Assembly (NCBI GenBank): GCA_960531495.1
Contig: OY482860.1
Coordinates: 6,880,371 to 6,944,370, forward strand
DNA from: Zeus faber
Lineage: Eukaryota; Chordata; Actinopteri; Zeiformes; Zeidae
Length of the DNA stretch: 64,000 bases
Direction: 5' to 3'
The stretch's first letter is position 1; each line of letters begins with the position of its first letter. Of this stretch, positions 12,290 through 25,542 are shown piece after piece. The notes beneath the pieces are model-generated. The model did no database searches. It had not been told where the DNA came from and saw only the letters and a program-made list of their open reading frames with translations. The position numbers and the translations under genes are program-made.

Positions 12290-13260
12290 TTAATGCATGC
12301 TAATATAAACTCCTCTAATGTGACGTTTAGCACAGAGACAGAATATTTAGTGTGGAGTGTTTGGAAGTTTCCATTCAGGGCATAGGATTCCATTCACCTG
12401 AAACTCTGAGGCTCACATTGACTGCACTAAGCACACAACCTGCCTGTTAATCAAATTATCAATTTACTGGTGAATTTGTTAATCTTTACCCCGGGTACTT
12501 TAACAGTGCAATGAAAAGTGCCATAGTCTCGCTGGCAGGTCTCGATGCAGAGTTTTCTTTAGTTAATATCCAATGCCCCAGCCTTATGAATAATGCCCAA
12601 TGCATTTGGAATTACTGTGGCGGGGAATATCCGTGCCCTCAGTAAGTCAAATATAAAGAGAAAGGCTTTTGTTTTATTTTCCTGCGGTTAGTCAGTGAAT
12701 ACAAGCAGTCGAGCCACATTGTATATCTACGAAGGTATGAGTGTGTGCCGAAGGCAAAGTTTATTTCTCCTTCATACATTCCTTCACCTTAGCTCTGTCA
12801 TAAGCTATTTTCTGCTCCAGTGCAAATCCTAATTGATCGAGTTCAATCTTAGCTTTACATTACATGGGGAGATGACATCATTTGATACCGATATTTTGCA
12901 CCGCTCTCGCCAGCTAATGTTGTTTCGTCGGCGTTACGGCATCACAGTGTCAAGACAAAGGCGTGTGTACACAGAAATTAAGTGTATAAATGTTTAGATA
13001 ATCACTATTTTAATTTAAAAAATTTTAAGGTTGACTTACCCCTGGAAGAGGGTGCCAGTCATTTTTGAACGGAGGCTCCGCGAGTGCCATGCCAAAGCCT
13101 CCAGTGCTTTGCTCTCTTTCAAGCGTAATGCTCACATGCTTCAGGAGACTAAGTCAAATATAAAGAGACAATAGTGTAATTTATGAGATAACCTGAGATA
13201 AGGCCACGGCTGTCAATCCTGGATTCTGTTTACACTTACACTCTTTGAACCATCTCATTT
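12290..13260. promoter_or_regulatory. Long candidate conserved non-coding cluster
   Basis: About 970 bp with almost no simple repeats, in a window otherwise full of them. Carries TAATTTAATGCATGCTAATA, CTGTTAATCAAATTATCAAT, TTATGAATAATGCC, AGTCAAATATAAAG and CTAATTGATCG. The motif AAGTCAAATATAAAGAGA appears twice (12643-12660 and 13150-13167). Confidence 0.4.
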
Positions 13261-15693
13261 GTGCATGTGTGTTTTTTCTTTTTTAATGTTCTGACAGCCG
13301 GCTTTCTCGTGCCAAATGTGGTTGCTCTTCATTTTGAGTGGGTGTAGAGATGAAAAGAAAAGAAGATCAAATTGATTGTCCGGAGAGCCCTTTTGGCTTT
13401 AAGCATACAACGTCTTTATTAACCAAGACAGTTGTGACACTCTGGGTGACTCCGCGCTTTATTGCTGTTTATTTTTCTTCAGAAGGGAGCAGCGCTATGC
13501 CAGAGGGCATGTTCAATCAGCCTTAAGACCCAGCATCAGTGTTTTAACCCTGTGACTACCTCTCTCCGCCCCCACCCTCAAGCCCTGTCCTCAGACACTT
13601 GCTAATAAACAACAGGTCAACACCTGTGATAGCAGGTGATTTACTTGGCCCTTAACAGCCGTGATGGAGAGCCACGGGGGGTGGGGGCGGCCTGGAAGGC
13701 CTGGAAGTCAACCCCCCTATCCCTCCCTACTGTAAACCACTTACTGCTTGCCCCCTTCTGCTTCAGATCTGTTTTCTTTCTTCCACCCCCACTGTAAAAT
13801 CACTCCCATTTATCACCATCAGCTCATAAAATCCCTGCAGGATAATGTAACCGCTGGAATGGTGGAGGGTGGGGTTTGTTCCCCTTGTGAGTGACATCAC
13901 TGGACCAACCCGGTTGGTCCTCGTACCTGGCCACTCCGTCCGCCAGGGCCAATGATAAAGGATTAATGTGTGTTTCCCCTGCATCTGTCGGATGGATTGA
14001 GATGATCAGGCAACATGCGGCAGAGGATGTTGTCTGACGAGACCTAACGAGAGCAGAATTATTGAGTAACAGGAAATTAAAACATTCCTGCAATGCCGAT
14101 CCACCACTGGAAGCAGTTCCTTCACAATCCGTCCTGGCCCTTGTCTGAACTCCAGCCACCGGGTTGGAGCTTTTGTTGTTGTCACCAAAACTCTGCACGT
14201 TCAAATCAAGCAGCAACAATTACGGTGGAATGCGGAAGTCCTTTAACTGGCCTCTAGATGGCCACTAAATGCTGGCTTTAGAAAACCTCTGAATGGAAGT
14301 TAATGGAAAAAGAAGAAACTCCTCAAAATACAGTCAATATATTTTTTCCACAAAGAAGGTGGATAAAATCGGGTGCCACTATCTAAAAGGTTATGTCTAA
14401 TAATGGGTGTCTTGGTTGTGATTTTGAAAATGATTGTTCCATAAAGAGGATATTAAGGCGTAAAGAAGGGTACTGTATAATGGGGTGCGTAGTTGCCTTG
14501 AGACAAGTGTCTTGTTTGTGTTCGAGTTCTGGCTCCCTTTCCTGCTCAGATGTTCGTAAACGTAAACCCAAACTTAAGGCTTCAAATCGGAAAACCAACA
14601 GTTGATGTCACAGGCATTCCATTTTTTTTCTTCCAAATTTAAGGCCCGGCCAAAGCGTGGAAAGTTTTCAGTTTTTTATAGTTCAACACAACAAACAAAT
14701 TAAATATGTCCCCTTCATAATAGCAATTAATAGCAATGATTTACCCCTGCACATAATAGAAGACAAAAAACACAGTCTTAATATTCCTATTTATATGTCA
14801 ACTACTGGCACATCAGGTGTTAATAAAATCATAAAAAATTGATTTAAAAAAAAGGTACATAGAATTGCACATGTGTTAACCACCATAAGGCATTTTTTTA
14901 TGTTTGTCTAACCATAAATGTTCTCTTTGGACACATTATATCCACATATCCTCAGAGCTGGCTGCCGCTGCAAAACTATGAGCAGGTGTGAGGGAGAAGT
15001 GACCAGAGGTATCACACTGTGATCATAGGTTTACCAAAAAGCTTTTTTAGACTCAGTAACACAGAGCCTAACCCTTCATGTAAAATATTAACGATTGGAG
15101 GAAAAATTACAGGTGCATTACTTTAAATTTTGCCAGCATGTGGCAATGGTTAACGCAGAGCCACTAATGTGGTTTAGCCGGGCTTCTCTCATTAACAGGA
15201 CGACTGCAGTGGGAGTGCTGGGTCACTGGGTGACGGAGAACTCTTTTGTATGAGACTTGCCCTAAATGCATCACAGAGAATTTGTGAATCACTTCCTGCT
15301 CTAAACGGGGCCACTCCTCTGAAGGCAGCACAGCTGGGATTGTGTTTAATGTTTCATCAGGCCGCTGTTACCTCAGCCTAACCCTAAACAGATCTGGATC
15401 AAAAAGGAGGTCCAGTGGATAGCAGTTTGTCTCACTGGTTTTGTTGTTTTACCTGCTTGGACTTCCAGTTGGGTGTCTTTCACTTGATTAGGGTCATTTA
15501 GATGGAATCGCATAACGAAAACAGTGTACAAATTGCACCATCATTTACCTTTTTCCTGTCGTTCTACATTATATGATAGTGAATTATTCCAAAAATCCTA
15601 AACAGAAATATATCTGCAAATTGTATTTTACCCATGCAGCATACACTGTACATTTTATTGTTTTATTGTTTTATTTGCTATCTCATAGTCAAA
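13261..15693. other. Non-coding, partly enhancer-like
   Basis: No gene. 13560-13650 and 13800-13860 are enhancer-like. 14630-14940 is AT-rich. An inverted GGACCAAC/GTTGGTCC pair lies near 13902-13920. Confidence 0.5.
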
Positions 15694-15695
15694 TA

Positions 15696-16581
15696 CACCA
15701 ATCAACCACAACATTAAAACCTCTAACAGGTGAAGTGAATAACATTGCTCATCTCATTACAATGGCACCTGCCAAGGGGTGGGATTTATTAGGCAGCAAG
15801 TGAACAGTCAGTTCTTGAAGTTGATGTGTTGGAAGCAGGAAAAATGGGCCAGTGTAAGGATCTGTGCCACTTTGACAAGGACCAAATAGTGATGGCTAGA
15901 CGACTGGGTCAAGGCATCTCCAAAGGTCTTGTGGGGTGTTCCTGGTATGCAGTGGTTCGTACCTACCAAAGGTGGTCCAAAGAAGGACAACCGAGGAACT
16001 GACGACGGGGTCATGGGCGACCATGGGCTTATTAATGCGCATGGGGAGCAAAGTTTGCTCATCTAGTTCACTCCCACAGAAGAGCTGCTGTAGCACTAAT
16101 TGCTCATAAAAGTTAATGCTGTTATGATAGAAAGGTGTCAGAACACACAGTGCATCACAGCTTGCTGTGTATGGGGCTGCGTAGACGCAGACCAGAGTGC
16201 CCATGCTGACCCCTGCACCCACTGAAAGCGCCTACAATGGGCACGTGGGCATCAGAGCTGGACAATGGAGCAATGGAAGAAGGTGGCCTGGTCTGATGAA
16301 TCACCTTTTCTTCTACATCATGCGGATGGCTGGGTTAGGGTCTGATACAATCAGGTGTCTATGGGATGTTCTGGAAGCACGATCCATGGAGGCCCCACCT
16401 CGCAGTTTACAGGACTTAAAGGATCTGCTGCTAACGTCTTGGTGCCAGATACCACAGGACACCTTCAGAGGTCTTGTGGAGTCCATGCCTCGATGGGTAA
16501 GAGCTGTTTTGGCGGCACAAGGGGGAGCTACACAATATTAGTGGTTATAAGTGGTTGTTTTAATGTTGCGGCTGATCGGTG
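15696..16581 (+). mobile_element. Tc1-like transposon, internally deleted copy
   Basis: 886 bp between TA at 15694-15695 and TA at 16582-16583. Inverted ends CACCAATCAACCACAACATT and AATGTTGCGGCTGATCGGTG. The N-terminal coding part begins near ATG 15844 ([19 protein letters not shown]) and then becomes frameshifted. The DDE core is missing: the sequence jumps near 16345 from the first catalytic region (WSDES-like) to the region after the last catalytic residue. It cannot make transposase. The same family recurs at 53271-54744 and 63781-64000. Confidence 0.9.
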
Positions 16582-16583
16582 TA

Positions 16584-18243
16584 TATGTTGTTCTTTCATA
16601 GAGAAATTGCATTAGCCTATAGCAACTAAAGACCCAAGGGTAAAGAGAGACTATTTTACCCAAAGAATACCGAGAAGCGTAATCTTGCACATAACATGTA
16701 TGCAGTAGAAAACACGGCGGCTCTTGTCTGTGTCATCCACACTTAGCTAATTCTCTTCCAAAAGCCCAGAAAGTTTTTCAGGATTAATTGTCAAAAACGA
16801 TCTCATGCATGCATCAAAGTGATCTCCCGCCGTGAAAGTGCTCTGTGCATGTGTACCATGGATGTAATGCGTAATTATTTTCCTCTCTTCCCTCCTGTCA
16901 CCCACGCGAGGACTTCACTTGAGCCGAGGGTTGTGCGCGCCTCCTGTTTGAAAGGTGAGGCTTTTTAATTCCCCCCCTCTTCTTCACTAGCAGGAGGGAT
17001 GGTTCAAAGGGTGACTCTCTGACATGGCATGTGATCGCTGCTCCGTCCTTTATCTGCCTCCCCTACATTAGCACGTAAATGAGGCTGCACTTTGGGTTTC
17101 GGCGGGAGCTGGAGTATGCTCAGTGTAAACAGGAGTTGCGCGGTTATCGTTTCTGGACAGATTTACGACATTCTAACACCTCTGTTTCATTAACATTCAA
17201 AAAGGGGCTAAGAATTTGACACTGCGTCTGTTTATAAAGATTACTTAGTACGTTGCTTCTGGGGAACTTGGTATTCAAAATACTGTTTCACAGAGTATAT
17301 ATCTCTGTTGAGTGAAGTTATATACTTGCAGTTTGTCAACCTAAACATTGGTGACGAGGGCGTAGCGGGATGATTATTCAACAAGTACTAGATATACACA
17401 GGGTCTGCGTTTGAGATGGTGTGCTCCTCCATAAACTAATAATACAAATAGAACCACAAGGACGCTCTGTACACAGTGATGACAAGAAATCAGAGCACCT
17501 GCCGCAAGTTAGATCCAACATTACACAGCTAATTAGGAGCCGCGCTATATTTCGGCCGAGCCGTGTTGATGTGTACGTTAGAGTGTGTTCCCAGGCCTGC
17601 GCAGGGGTGACTGCAGGGTCCCGAAACTCCATTGTGATTTGAGCGGAGCTTATCGCATGGGAGAGAACTGGCAGCCTCTTAAAAGGTATTATATGTGCTC
17701 TCGTTCTCCTTCCCTCTGTCTGACAGGAGCCCTCGGGATGAAAGGGAAAAGCAGTGGAAAAAGAGACACCGGTTCCCGACATGGGGAACTCTTTGTTTCT
17801 ATTCTCTCCACCCCAAGTCTCTCCAGGAATCCTAATTTTCACCATTCACCTACCTATTGGCAGATAAAAGCTGGTTGAAGGGGAGGGGGATTTCCTGAAT
17901 TGAGACAGCTTGTAACCAGTCTGCATAAGAGGGAGCTGCACAAAGCTCTGGAGTGAGAGGAGGTTGGAGCGCAGATTTCAAACCGCTTTGAATTTGAACA
18001 CTGGCGAGCGACGCTTCTAAAAGACGTTTTCACAGAGCATAATCTGAAACCTGGCCTGGAATTCCCGCTGCTGCTGAGAATTTGGATAAGAACGGTGACA
18101 CACAACTTAAGAATCTGCGCAAATCCGGGATATTCCCAAGAAATGTAGACGGAGATTGTGATTCAACAACGCTTATGGGCGATTGAGGGTATGATAGCCT
18201 TCTCTGCCGTGTTGGGCTGTTTTTAAGCCACTCTCGTTAAAGC

Positions 18244-18245
<2 letters not shown>
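16584..18245. other. Non-coding
   Basis: No gene recognised. 16860-17170 and 17510-17560 (ACACAGCTAATTAGGAG) are repeat-free and may be regulatory. Confidence 0.5.
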
Positions 18246-18315
<70 letters not shown>

Positions 18316-18325
18316 TGCGTGTGTG
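18246..18325. repeat. GT/GC microsatellite
   Basis: Long GT run followed by GTGC units. Confidence 0.95.
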
Positions 18326-18479
18326 GAGGGGGGGTTTGGGGGTCCTTTGGTTTGGAAATGCCCAAGTTCAGAGAATGCCAGGCCTGGCAGCTGACGTTCT
18401 TAACACGGGTGCTTGGCATCCGAATGAGGGAGGGTGAGGTCCATGCCAGTCTCTGGGGAGTGGGAGGTGTTAACTTCTA

Positions 18480-18790
18480 ATGGCTTTCTCTGCCACAGCC
18501 CTGACATCTGCAGGGCTCCCTGAAAAGGGAGCGGGGCCCTTTTTTGAAAAATTAATGGAGCTGAATGCATCTCACAGCAAGGAGAGGGCTGGATTAATCA
18601 GCACATTAAGGGCTAGCTCTGGATTGGAAATAATTATGGGAGCAGACAAGGTGCAGAGGTGCCGGTGCCAGCTCCTTTCAGGAATGCATTTTAAAAAGCA
18701 GTTTAAAAAACCTTCAGATGTTGGCATTATCTTGCGTGACCAAATTAGGAGCAAATGAGAAAAGTTTATCTGGCATTTTGGAGTATTGAA
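18480..18790. promoter_or_regulatory. Strong candidate conserved non-coding element
   Basis: About 300 bp lying between two GT microsatellites, with AAATTAATGGAGCTG, GGATTAATCAGCACATTAAG, GGAAATAATTATGG and CCAAATTAGGAGC. The density of TAAT cores is high and there are no simple repeats. Confidence 0.42.
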
Positions 18791-18822
18791 AGGGCTTAGG
18801 CTTTATAAATTATACAGTGCGT

Positions 18823-18848
18823 GCTTGTGTGTGCGCGCGCTCGCGCCT

Positions 18849-18901
<53 letters not shown>

Positions 18902-18921
18902 TGTGTGTGTGCGCGCGCGCA
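18823..18921. repeat. GT/GC microsatellite
   Basis: GC and GT alternations with a long central GT run. Confidence 0.95.
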
Positions 18922-20904
18922 GGCGTGGGGGACTGTGCAAAAGGGGGCAGATGTGTTTTTGCAAGTGGGGGAAGGGATGTAGGCAATGAGAGTCATGGGT
19001 AAATCCTTTTCACAAAAAAACACAACAACATAGGTTTTAGATTGAAAGTGGGTGTTTGTTTTTTTCTAGGGGGACCGCACAAAACTTTAAGTGGGATTAA
19101 TTTAAATGGGTGCTTGAAACTATCACACTGTTTGTGCAAATGAAAAGTGGATGTCTCAACACCCTGACGGTAAGGAGGCAGACGGTAAACTGATTACTGT
19201 TGACCACCCATGAAAAGCTTGAAGGGGGGGCGGGGAGGGAGGGAGAGGGGGAAATGATTTAATAAGCATCGTGTATTTCTGCTTTTCAGAATTAATCCTC
19301 TGTAATTTCTCGAGGAATGTGATTGGGCATGCGTAACACTCACCATTGAGACTCCCCACATTTTAGACATCATTTGCCAGATAATGACTGCTTCTTCCGG
19401 CAGAACAGAATCAAGGTGATGCAAACCATGTCGGAGATAAGACCTATTTCTGTCAAACTGCAAATCCTTGCCGTTCATCCGTTTATTTCCATTTGTGTAG
19501 ATTGAGATCCCACAGCCAGACAAAAAATGTACACGAGTGGAAAACAGAAATATGTCGATCAAAAGCCGGAAATAAAATGTGGATCATCAAATATCTAAAA
19601 TGTTATAAATATATAGTTAACATATAGAAAAATCATGTAGAATATGTCGTCTGTCTATCCTTCCGTCCGTTCGTCCATCTACCTATCTGGGTTTTGCAAA
19701 AGCTTACACTAACTGTTACAACCTAGGTCTACATATCATGATTTACAAGTTACCAAAAAAAACAATGCAATTTGATGAACTATTTTAATAATGGTTAGAA
19801 ATTCTTGATTTCTGTCAGGTCGCACATAAATAGGATCCTCTGACAGAAGCCGCTTCATATAAAAGCCAAAGCAGCTTTGGGCTGATATACTGGAGCTCCT
19901 TGTTTACATTTGCGCCTTCACTTTCCTTTAACGTCCGTTTGGCACGAAATAAAACACAATAAGAAATACCTTTTGCCCTGAAAGCAATCAGAAGATGTCG
20001 AAATTTATTTGGGGAAGTAATGTTTAAATCTTCATGCCAGTACGAAGACAATGGTTCTCAAGAGCGGCCGTGGAGGACATCAAAAGGAACAGTGAGGAAT
20101 GCCAAACGTTTGACTGACCGTTTGATCTTTAAAGCCTCTTGATCAGATATATATCCTTGGATAGAGATCTCCATTATGGCCGTTATTCTCTTTTAACACA
20201 ACGGCTCTCCGGCTAATGGCAACACACTCAATAACAAATTGAAGGGGCTCAGTTGCGGCAATCTTCTTTTACAATCTTTTGCCCCAAACTTTAGGCGACG
20301 ACAAAAAAGAACGGAAGCGGCGTGAGTGAAAGAAGGTTTTAGTCCACGTCCATGTTTTACCGCTGCTGGGCGTTTACTGCGCATTGGCCTTTCTTTATTT
20401 TCACTTATTGTCGGTGCCCCGTCCATGTAATTACAACGAGCGTGACTAAAGTCGAGCCTTACAAAATTGCCAGTTTGGCAGACGCAATCAGGTTTTCTGA
20501 TAATACCCAATTCAAGTGACGCAAATTTGATTTGAACTAATTCTACGGATGATGTATGAAAAAGATAACATTGGAAAAGGTGCATAAATTGAAAAAAAAA
20601 AAAAACAGGAAGGAAATACTGTAATTGCCTTGAAATTAGAAACATATTTCATGGTCTAGGTAGCAGAAATTGTCATAGGTTACAGATTTGTGCTGTTTAT
20701 CCCCCAGTTGAGTGAATGATTGCACTCATAGATTGCATGTAATTTTCACATATTCATATAACCCTCCCAGTGAAATGGTGCATTGTGGCTTCAAGATGTT
20801 GTAGATTATCCAACCAAAGGTGTAAAATAAATATGAACAGAATCGCTAAATAGACACTACCTCTACTAAATCACACTGCCGACATAAATGGATTGCAATT
20901 GTAA

Positions 20905-20905
<1 letters not shown>
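18922..20905. other. Non-coding
   Basis: No gene. A short TCCGTCCGTTCGTCCATC-type repeat at 19655-19690. 19850-20620 is repeat-free apart from an A run at 20590. Confidence 0.5.
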
Positions 20906-20962
<57 letters not shown>

Positions 20963-21028
20963 ATGCGCGTGTGTGTGTCTGTGTCTGTGTCTGTGTCTGT
21001 CTGTGTGTGTGTGTGTGTGTGCACGCAC
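20906..21028. repeat. GT/TCTG microsatellite
   Basis: GT run, then GTGTCT units, then GT again. Confidence 0.95.
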
Positions 21029-23860
21029 ATCTCTGCACCGTAGCCTGTGGGTGAAATACTTTAGCCCTCACATTTGTGAAATCCAACAGGATATTTGCCG
21101 CATGTAAATGCTTACATTACCTGCAACTCTAATTTCCCCAAATCCATGTGTGTGTGATTGTATTTCTAAGACCTCACCTCAATTCCTAACGCTTCGGGCA
21201 CCCTGACCGGGGTGGGGCCGCTGTATTCTACATTACTGAATCCACTCGCGACTGGACTCGCACTCCGAATCTCCCGGGTTTTTGTCTCTATATCAACCAG
21301 TTGGGATCAAGTCCCTCTCTTGAAGTGAATTTCAATATTTTGGTTTTGGGTGAAATCGCCCCGTTACAGACACGCCTGTGTATGGATGTCATAAAAATCA
21401 TTCAAATCAAAATCAAGTCGAAACTGTAGACCACACTCACTGACAAAGATTGTGGCTGTAAGTGTATCTGCAGACGTGATGTATGGAGGAAATTATGAGC
21501 ACTTGAGAGGGTTTGTCGGAACCAGAGGTGCTCTGTGTTGCTCGCCCTAAGGAAATGACACACTTCAGAAAAAAAATAAAAAAGGGGGGGCGGGGGGCGT
21601 TTCAGAAAGACATGAGGGGCTTGTCATTACGGACAGCCTCACCTACTATTTCCCCTTCGTCTGGAGAGGAACCCACCCTAGCCCTCCCAGTTCCAACCGT
21701 GGCCCCGGGGCCACCAAACTCAGGGGGCGGCGTTAAAACACACCTCTTTTTCCATGCTTCAAAAGCTCTTTACATGGCCTGGGAATATTTATGGATCCCG
21801 TTGTGGTGCACTATGGGTAACGGAGGGACTTTGAGTGCACACACGCCCGGATGCACGCTTTCTTTCACACACACTCACACAGACACACACACATACACAC
21901 ACGCACGTGTGTGCACACACACACACACACGCACGCACACACACGTGCAGTTAACACATTAACACCTCACCCACTCAGTAGTAAGTCACAGTCCTTCCAT
22001 TCAACTCAAAAGCAAGAGAGAAGTTCCCTATTAATATCTCAGTGTCTCCCTGGAGAATATGTCATGTTGGAACATTACTACCACACCATTAGTGCTATTT
22101 TAACATATGATATGTTAAAATTAAGTTATTTCTGGTGGTAGAACAAGAACTGCCATATAGGGCTGTACAGGAGAATCGCAGAGTGCCCACTAAATGCAAT
22201 ACAATACAATAACACAGCTGTCTCAATTCTAATCAATATGTCAGTACGTGTGAAAACCAAATGCAGGACTTGGAGTTCCACAAAGATAAATGCCACTCCC
22301 AAACTGGATAAACTGGATCAAAAGGTAATGGCCCCATAGTAACTCTCCTTTTTACATCTATGTGCCTTTAGTAAATGCACAAACATTTGGAATTGGATGG
22401 ATGTAGCAGTTTCTCCTACCACGCGCCATCGAAGTGACATTACAGGGACCTCCTGCACAGAGAGACAGATGACGGGGTTGTAGTAGAGTTTATAGTAGAA
22501 AGTTGGCCAGTTGTAATTGGCCAGGAGCAGATAGTCATGTTTCATGACACAGGCTCCTCTCCCGAGTGTGTGTGGGGATGGGGGTTTTACCTGTTGCTTG
22601 TTAGACCAACCAACAGGTAAACAGGCACTGTGATCCCAATCACCTAGATCTAGGTCAGGTGTGGCTGCCCAAACCACACCATTCCCACACCACAATGGGA
22701 TAAAGACAATCCTTCAAAGTTGGAGATCTCTTAAAGGATTATTTTTAAGACTTATTCTTCAATCATTGGTCAATGGGGCAATTGCGAGCACGGAAACACT
22801 CGATTGCCTCACGGTGCGGCAGTCAGCTGAACCTATTATCTCCATGCGGGATCAATATAAAATATTCTGATGCCGATCACTCTGGTTGGCTCTCAACGAT
22901 AGAAAAATAAGGCTTAGGTTAGACAACACTAGAGTTCCCCTTAAAGAGATCGGGCTTGGCAGGCTAGCACTGCATATGACAGAGCTTTCCTTTGTGTGAG
23001 GGCACTGAGAAAGGGAGACAGTCCAGGGGTCACCTTTACCGGCTTCCTCCAGTTCGCATTCACTTTTGCTGTCCATTACTTACACTGACTAGTTGCATGG
23101 TTTCCGATTTTCTCTGGTTACCGTGGTGTTGCCAATGCTTGACATTCAAAAAACGATCCACACAGCTATTTCCCATTTGGAGAAAACTGAGAGGGAAAGG
23201 AAGATGTGAAATTGCCTCAAGGTGGCTTTTAAGAGAAGCTCCCTGCAGTATAACGAGTGAGCAACAAGAGACTCTGAAGCACAGTCCGCCATGGCAACTA
23301 TGATGACCTCCCTTCCAATCCTGAAGAGTTGGAGCACCACCCCCCAAAAAATCGAATAAATGAAAATGGAGGCGACACCAATCTGCTCTTGGTGGTTGTA
23401 ATTCAGTCTGGCACACAGTTATTTGACCACTGATTTTGTGCTGGCCTTGATGAGTCATTTGACCGATGACGTGCATTGTTATTGTTGAGTTGGTCGGGAG
23501 AGGGAGGGTTATGCGCATCATTTTTCCAGGTTATTTCACGTTAAATATGAACATCACTCATTAGACCCATTACAAAGAATTATTTATCATGGGGAAAAGG
23601 CTAGCAAAGTGCAGAGGTGGTGGGCCACACTGTGGCAAATGAGCACCCTCACTTCCATGGATGTGGTGCGGTTGCAATTTAAGAGTTGAGACCATTAAGA
23701 CAGAAGCATTGGTAACCTTTGGCTATGTTCAGCTGCATGCTTCTGTGGTTTTTAAAGCTAATTGGCTTTAAGCATGAAGTGTTGCTGTTTTTATAAAAAA
23801 AAAATAAAAAATAAAACTTTTCCTTACTCTCAAACAACAGGCCATTATAAAGTAACAGTG
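21029..23860. other. Non-coding with CA repeat
   Basis: CA/CACG microsatellite at 21838-21950 and an A/G run at 21570-21590. Nothing else recognised. Frames across the CA run are artefacts. Confidence 0.5.
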
Positions 23861-23894
23861 CATGACATGCCCGCTTCGGGAAAGAAAGAGCAGA

Positions 23895-24290
23895 CATGTG
23901 ACCAAGTCCCTGTTATCCGAGTCACAAGCAAGTCCCAAGTCATTTTTCCTTGGACAAGTCAAGTCCCAAGTCAAGTCACTTTATATTCCCCCAAGGAACT
24001 GCAGTCTGACCTGCATTATCCGGCCTTCATAAAGAGAATAGGCAAAATATTATTTCCCTGTCTAATAATGATATTATTGGCCAATCTCTCTAACCTGTTC
24101 AATCCACCCCCTAACGCCACTGTGCTAGAGAGGTTCCCAACCACCGCCATCGCTGCGGACCAGCTTCGCAGCGGAGGAGCTCAAGTCTTAACTCCCAAGT
24201 CCAACTTGAGTGTCATGTCATTGCAAGTCATCAAAACAATGACTCCAGTCACAATGGCTCGATTCCGCTCGATTCGATCTCTGGGGAAGG
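23895..24290. repeat. AAGTC-rich interspersed repeat
   Basis: Irregular recurrences of AAGTCCCAAGTC, GACAAGTCAAGTC and CAAGTCACTT flank a less repetitive middle that ends with AACTCCCAAGTCC and GCAAGTCATC. Degenerate AAGTC-rich repeats of this kind are common in fish. No coding content. Confidence 0.5.
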
Positions 24291-24300
24291 CATTTGCTTA

Positions 24301-25112
24301 ACAAAACCAAGAGCAGTAAACTCCACCAACGTGCATAAAGGCCTACTGTGCTTTAGTTAACGTATTAAATACAATTATTTCCAACTCCCTTTTTTTGTTC
24401 ATATGTGCGTACAACTCTCCTTTGTATATCTGAACAGTGCCTCATTAGGATGGCAGAGATAAAGAGCTTGAATTTTTGACATCCCCAGCCCCAAACATGC
24501 AAACTACTAGCATACACACACATCCACCCACAAACTAAATGGACCTGGCAGCCAAAAAGCACCGGAGAACATATGGAAAAGGATTTGCAAGTATAAATTC
24601 AAAAGCATGCGATTCCAAACCACACTCCACGAAAACATTCCACAGCTGAGTTTGGTGGTCTCCAGAAGAGAGTACTTGCCGCATCACATTTGGCAAACGC
24701 AGACACTGACAGGTAATGCATCTAGCAGGGAATGTCAAGGCAAATATATTTCAATTGTGAACTTCTCAATGTTAACACGAGTTCAAGATTAACACAATTC
24801 ATTGGAATATGCATCTTGAACATGATCAATCTATAGCAGAGCAACAGGCTCGACTTTTGTCTGGAAAAAAGGAAACATATTGTCCTCGTCTGGCTAATAA
24901 TTTACAGATTCGCTGTCTCGCAGAGAACGCTTGTTCTTAGATCGAAGCAGATTCTTTAGTCTCAGTGGAATGCCGGGGCCAAGGAAACAAAACTCAACAA
25001 TCATTCTTCATGCTTTTGTTTATAAGTGGCTACTTTTGCCTGGCGATTCCTGCAGGCACATGGGGGTACGTTGTGTTTAAAGAGAAACCAATTCACCCAA
25101 CTGTCTCCCAAA
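24301..25112. other. Non-coding, nothing recognised
   Basis: Unique DNA, no gene. Confidence 0.55.
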
Positions 25113-25351
25113 CACACAAACACACACAGACACACACACACACACACACACACACATGCACACACATGCACACACACACACACTCACACAAACGCACACA
25201 CACGCACACACACACACACACACACACGCACACACACATACACACGCGCGCACACACACAGACATACACACACACATACTCACAATCGGAAAACAAATTC
25301 TCTGCATTCACAAACACAGATACATACACACACACATACACACGCACACAT

Positions 25352-25399
<48 letters not shown>

Positions 25400-25542
25400 T
25401 CACAATAGGGAAACAAATTCTCTGCATCCACAAACACAGATACATGCACACACACACACACATACACACATGCACAGACACATACACACACACACACACG
25501 CACACGCACACACACACAGACACACACACACACACACAGAAC
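25113..25542. repeat. Compound CA microsatellite with internal duplication
   Basis: About 430 bp of CA with CACG, CATA and CAGA interruptions. A non-CA segment, ACAAATTCTCTGCATTCAC followed by AAACACAGATACAT, occurs twice (25283-25325 and 25403-25445), 120 bp apart. The repeated segment plus the CA arm between them was duplicated as a unit. Confidence 0.95.

Noticed and set aside
13338-13526. Short plus-strand frame of 62 codons as a gene
   Set aside because: No splice, promoter or family support; length expected by chance.
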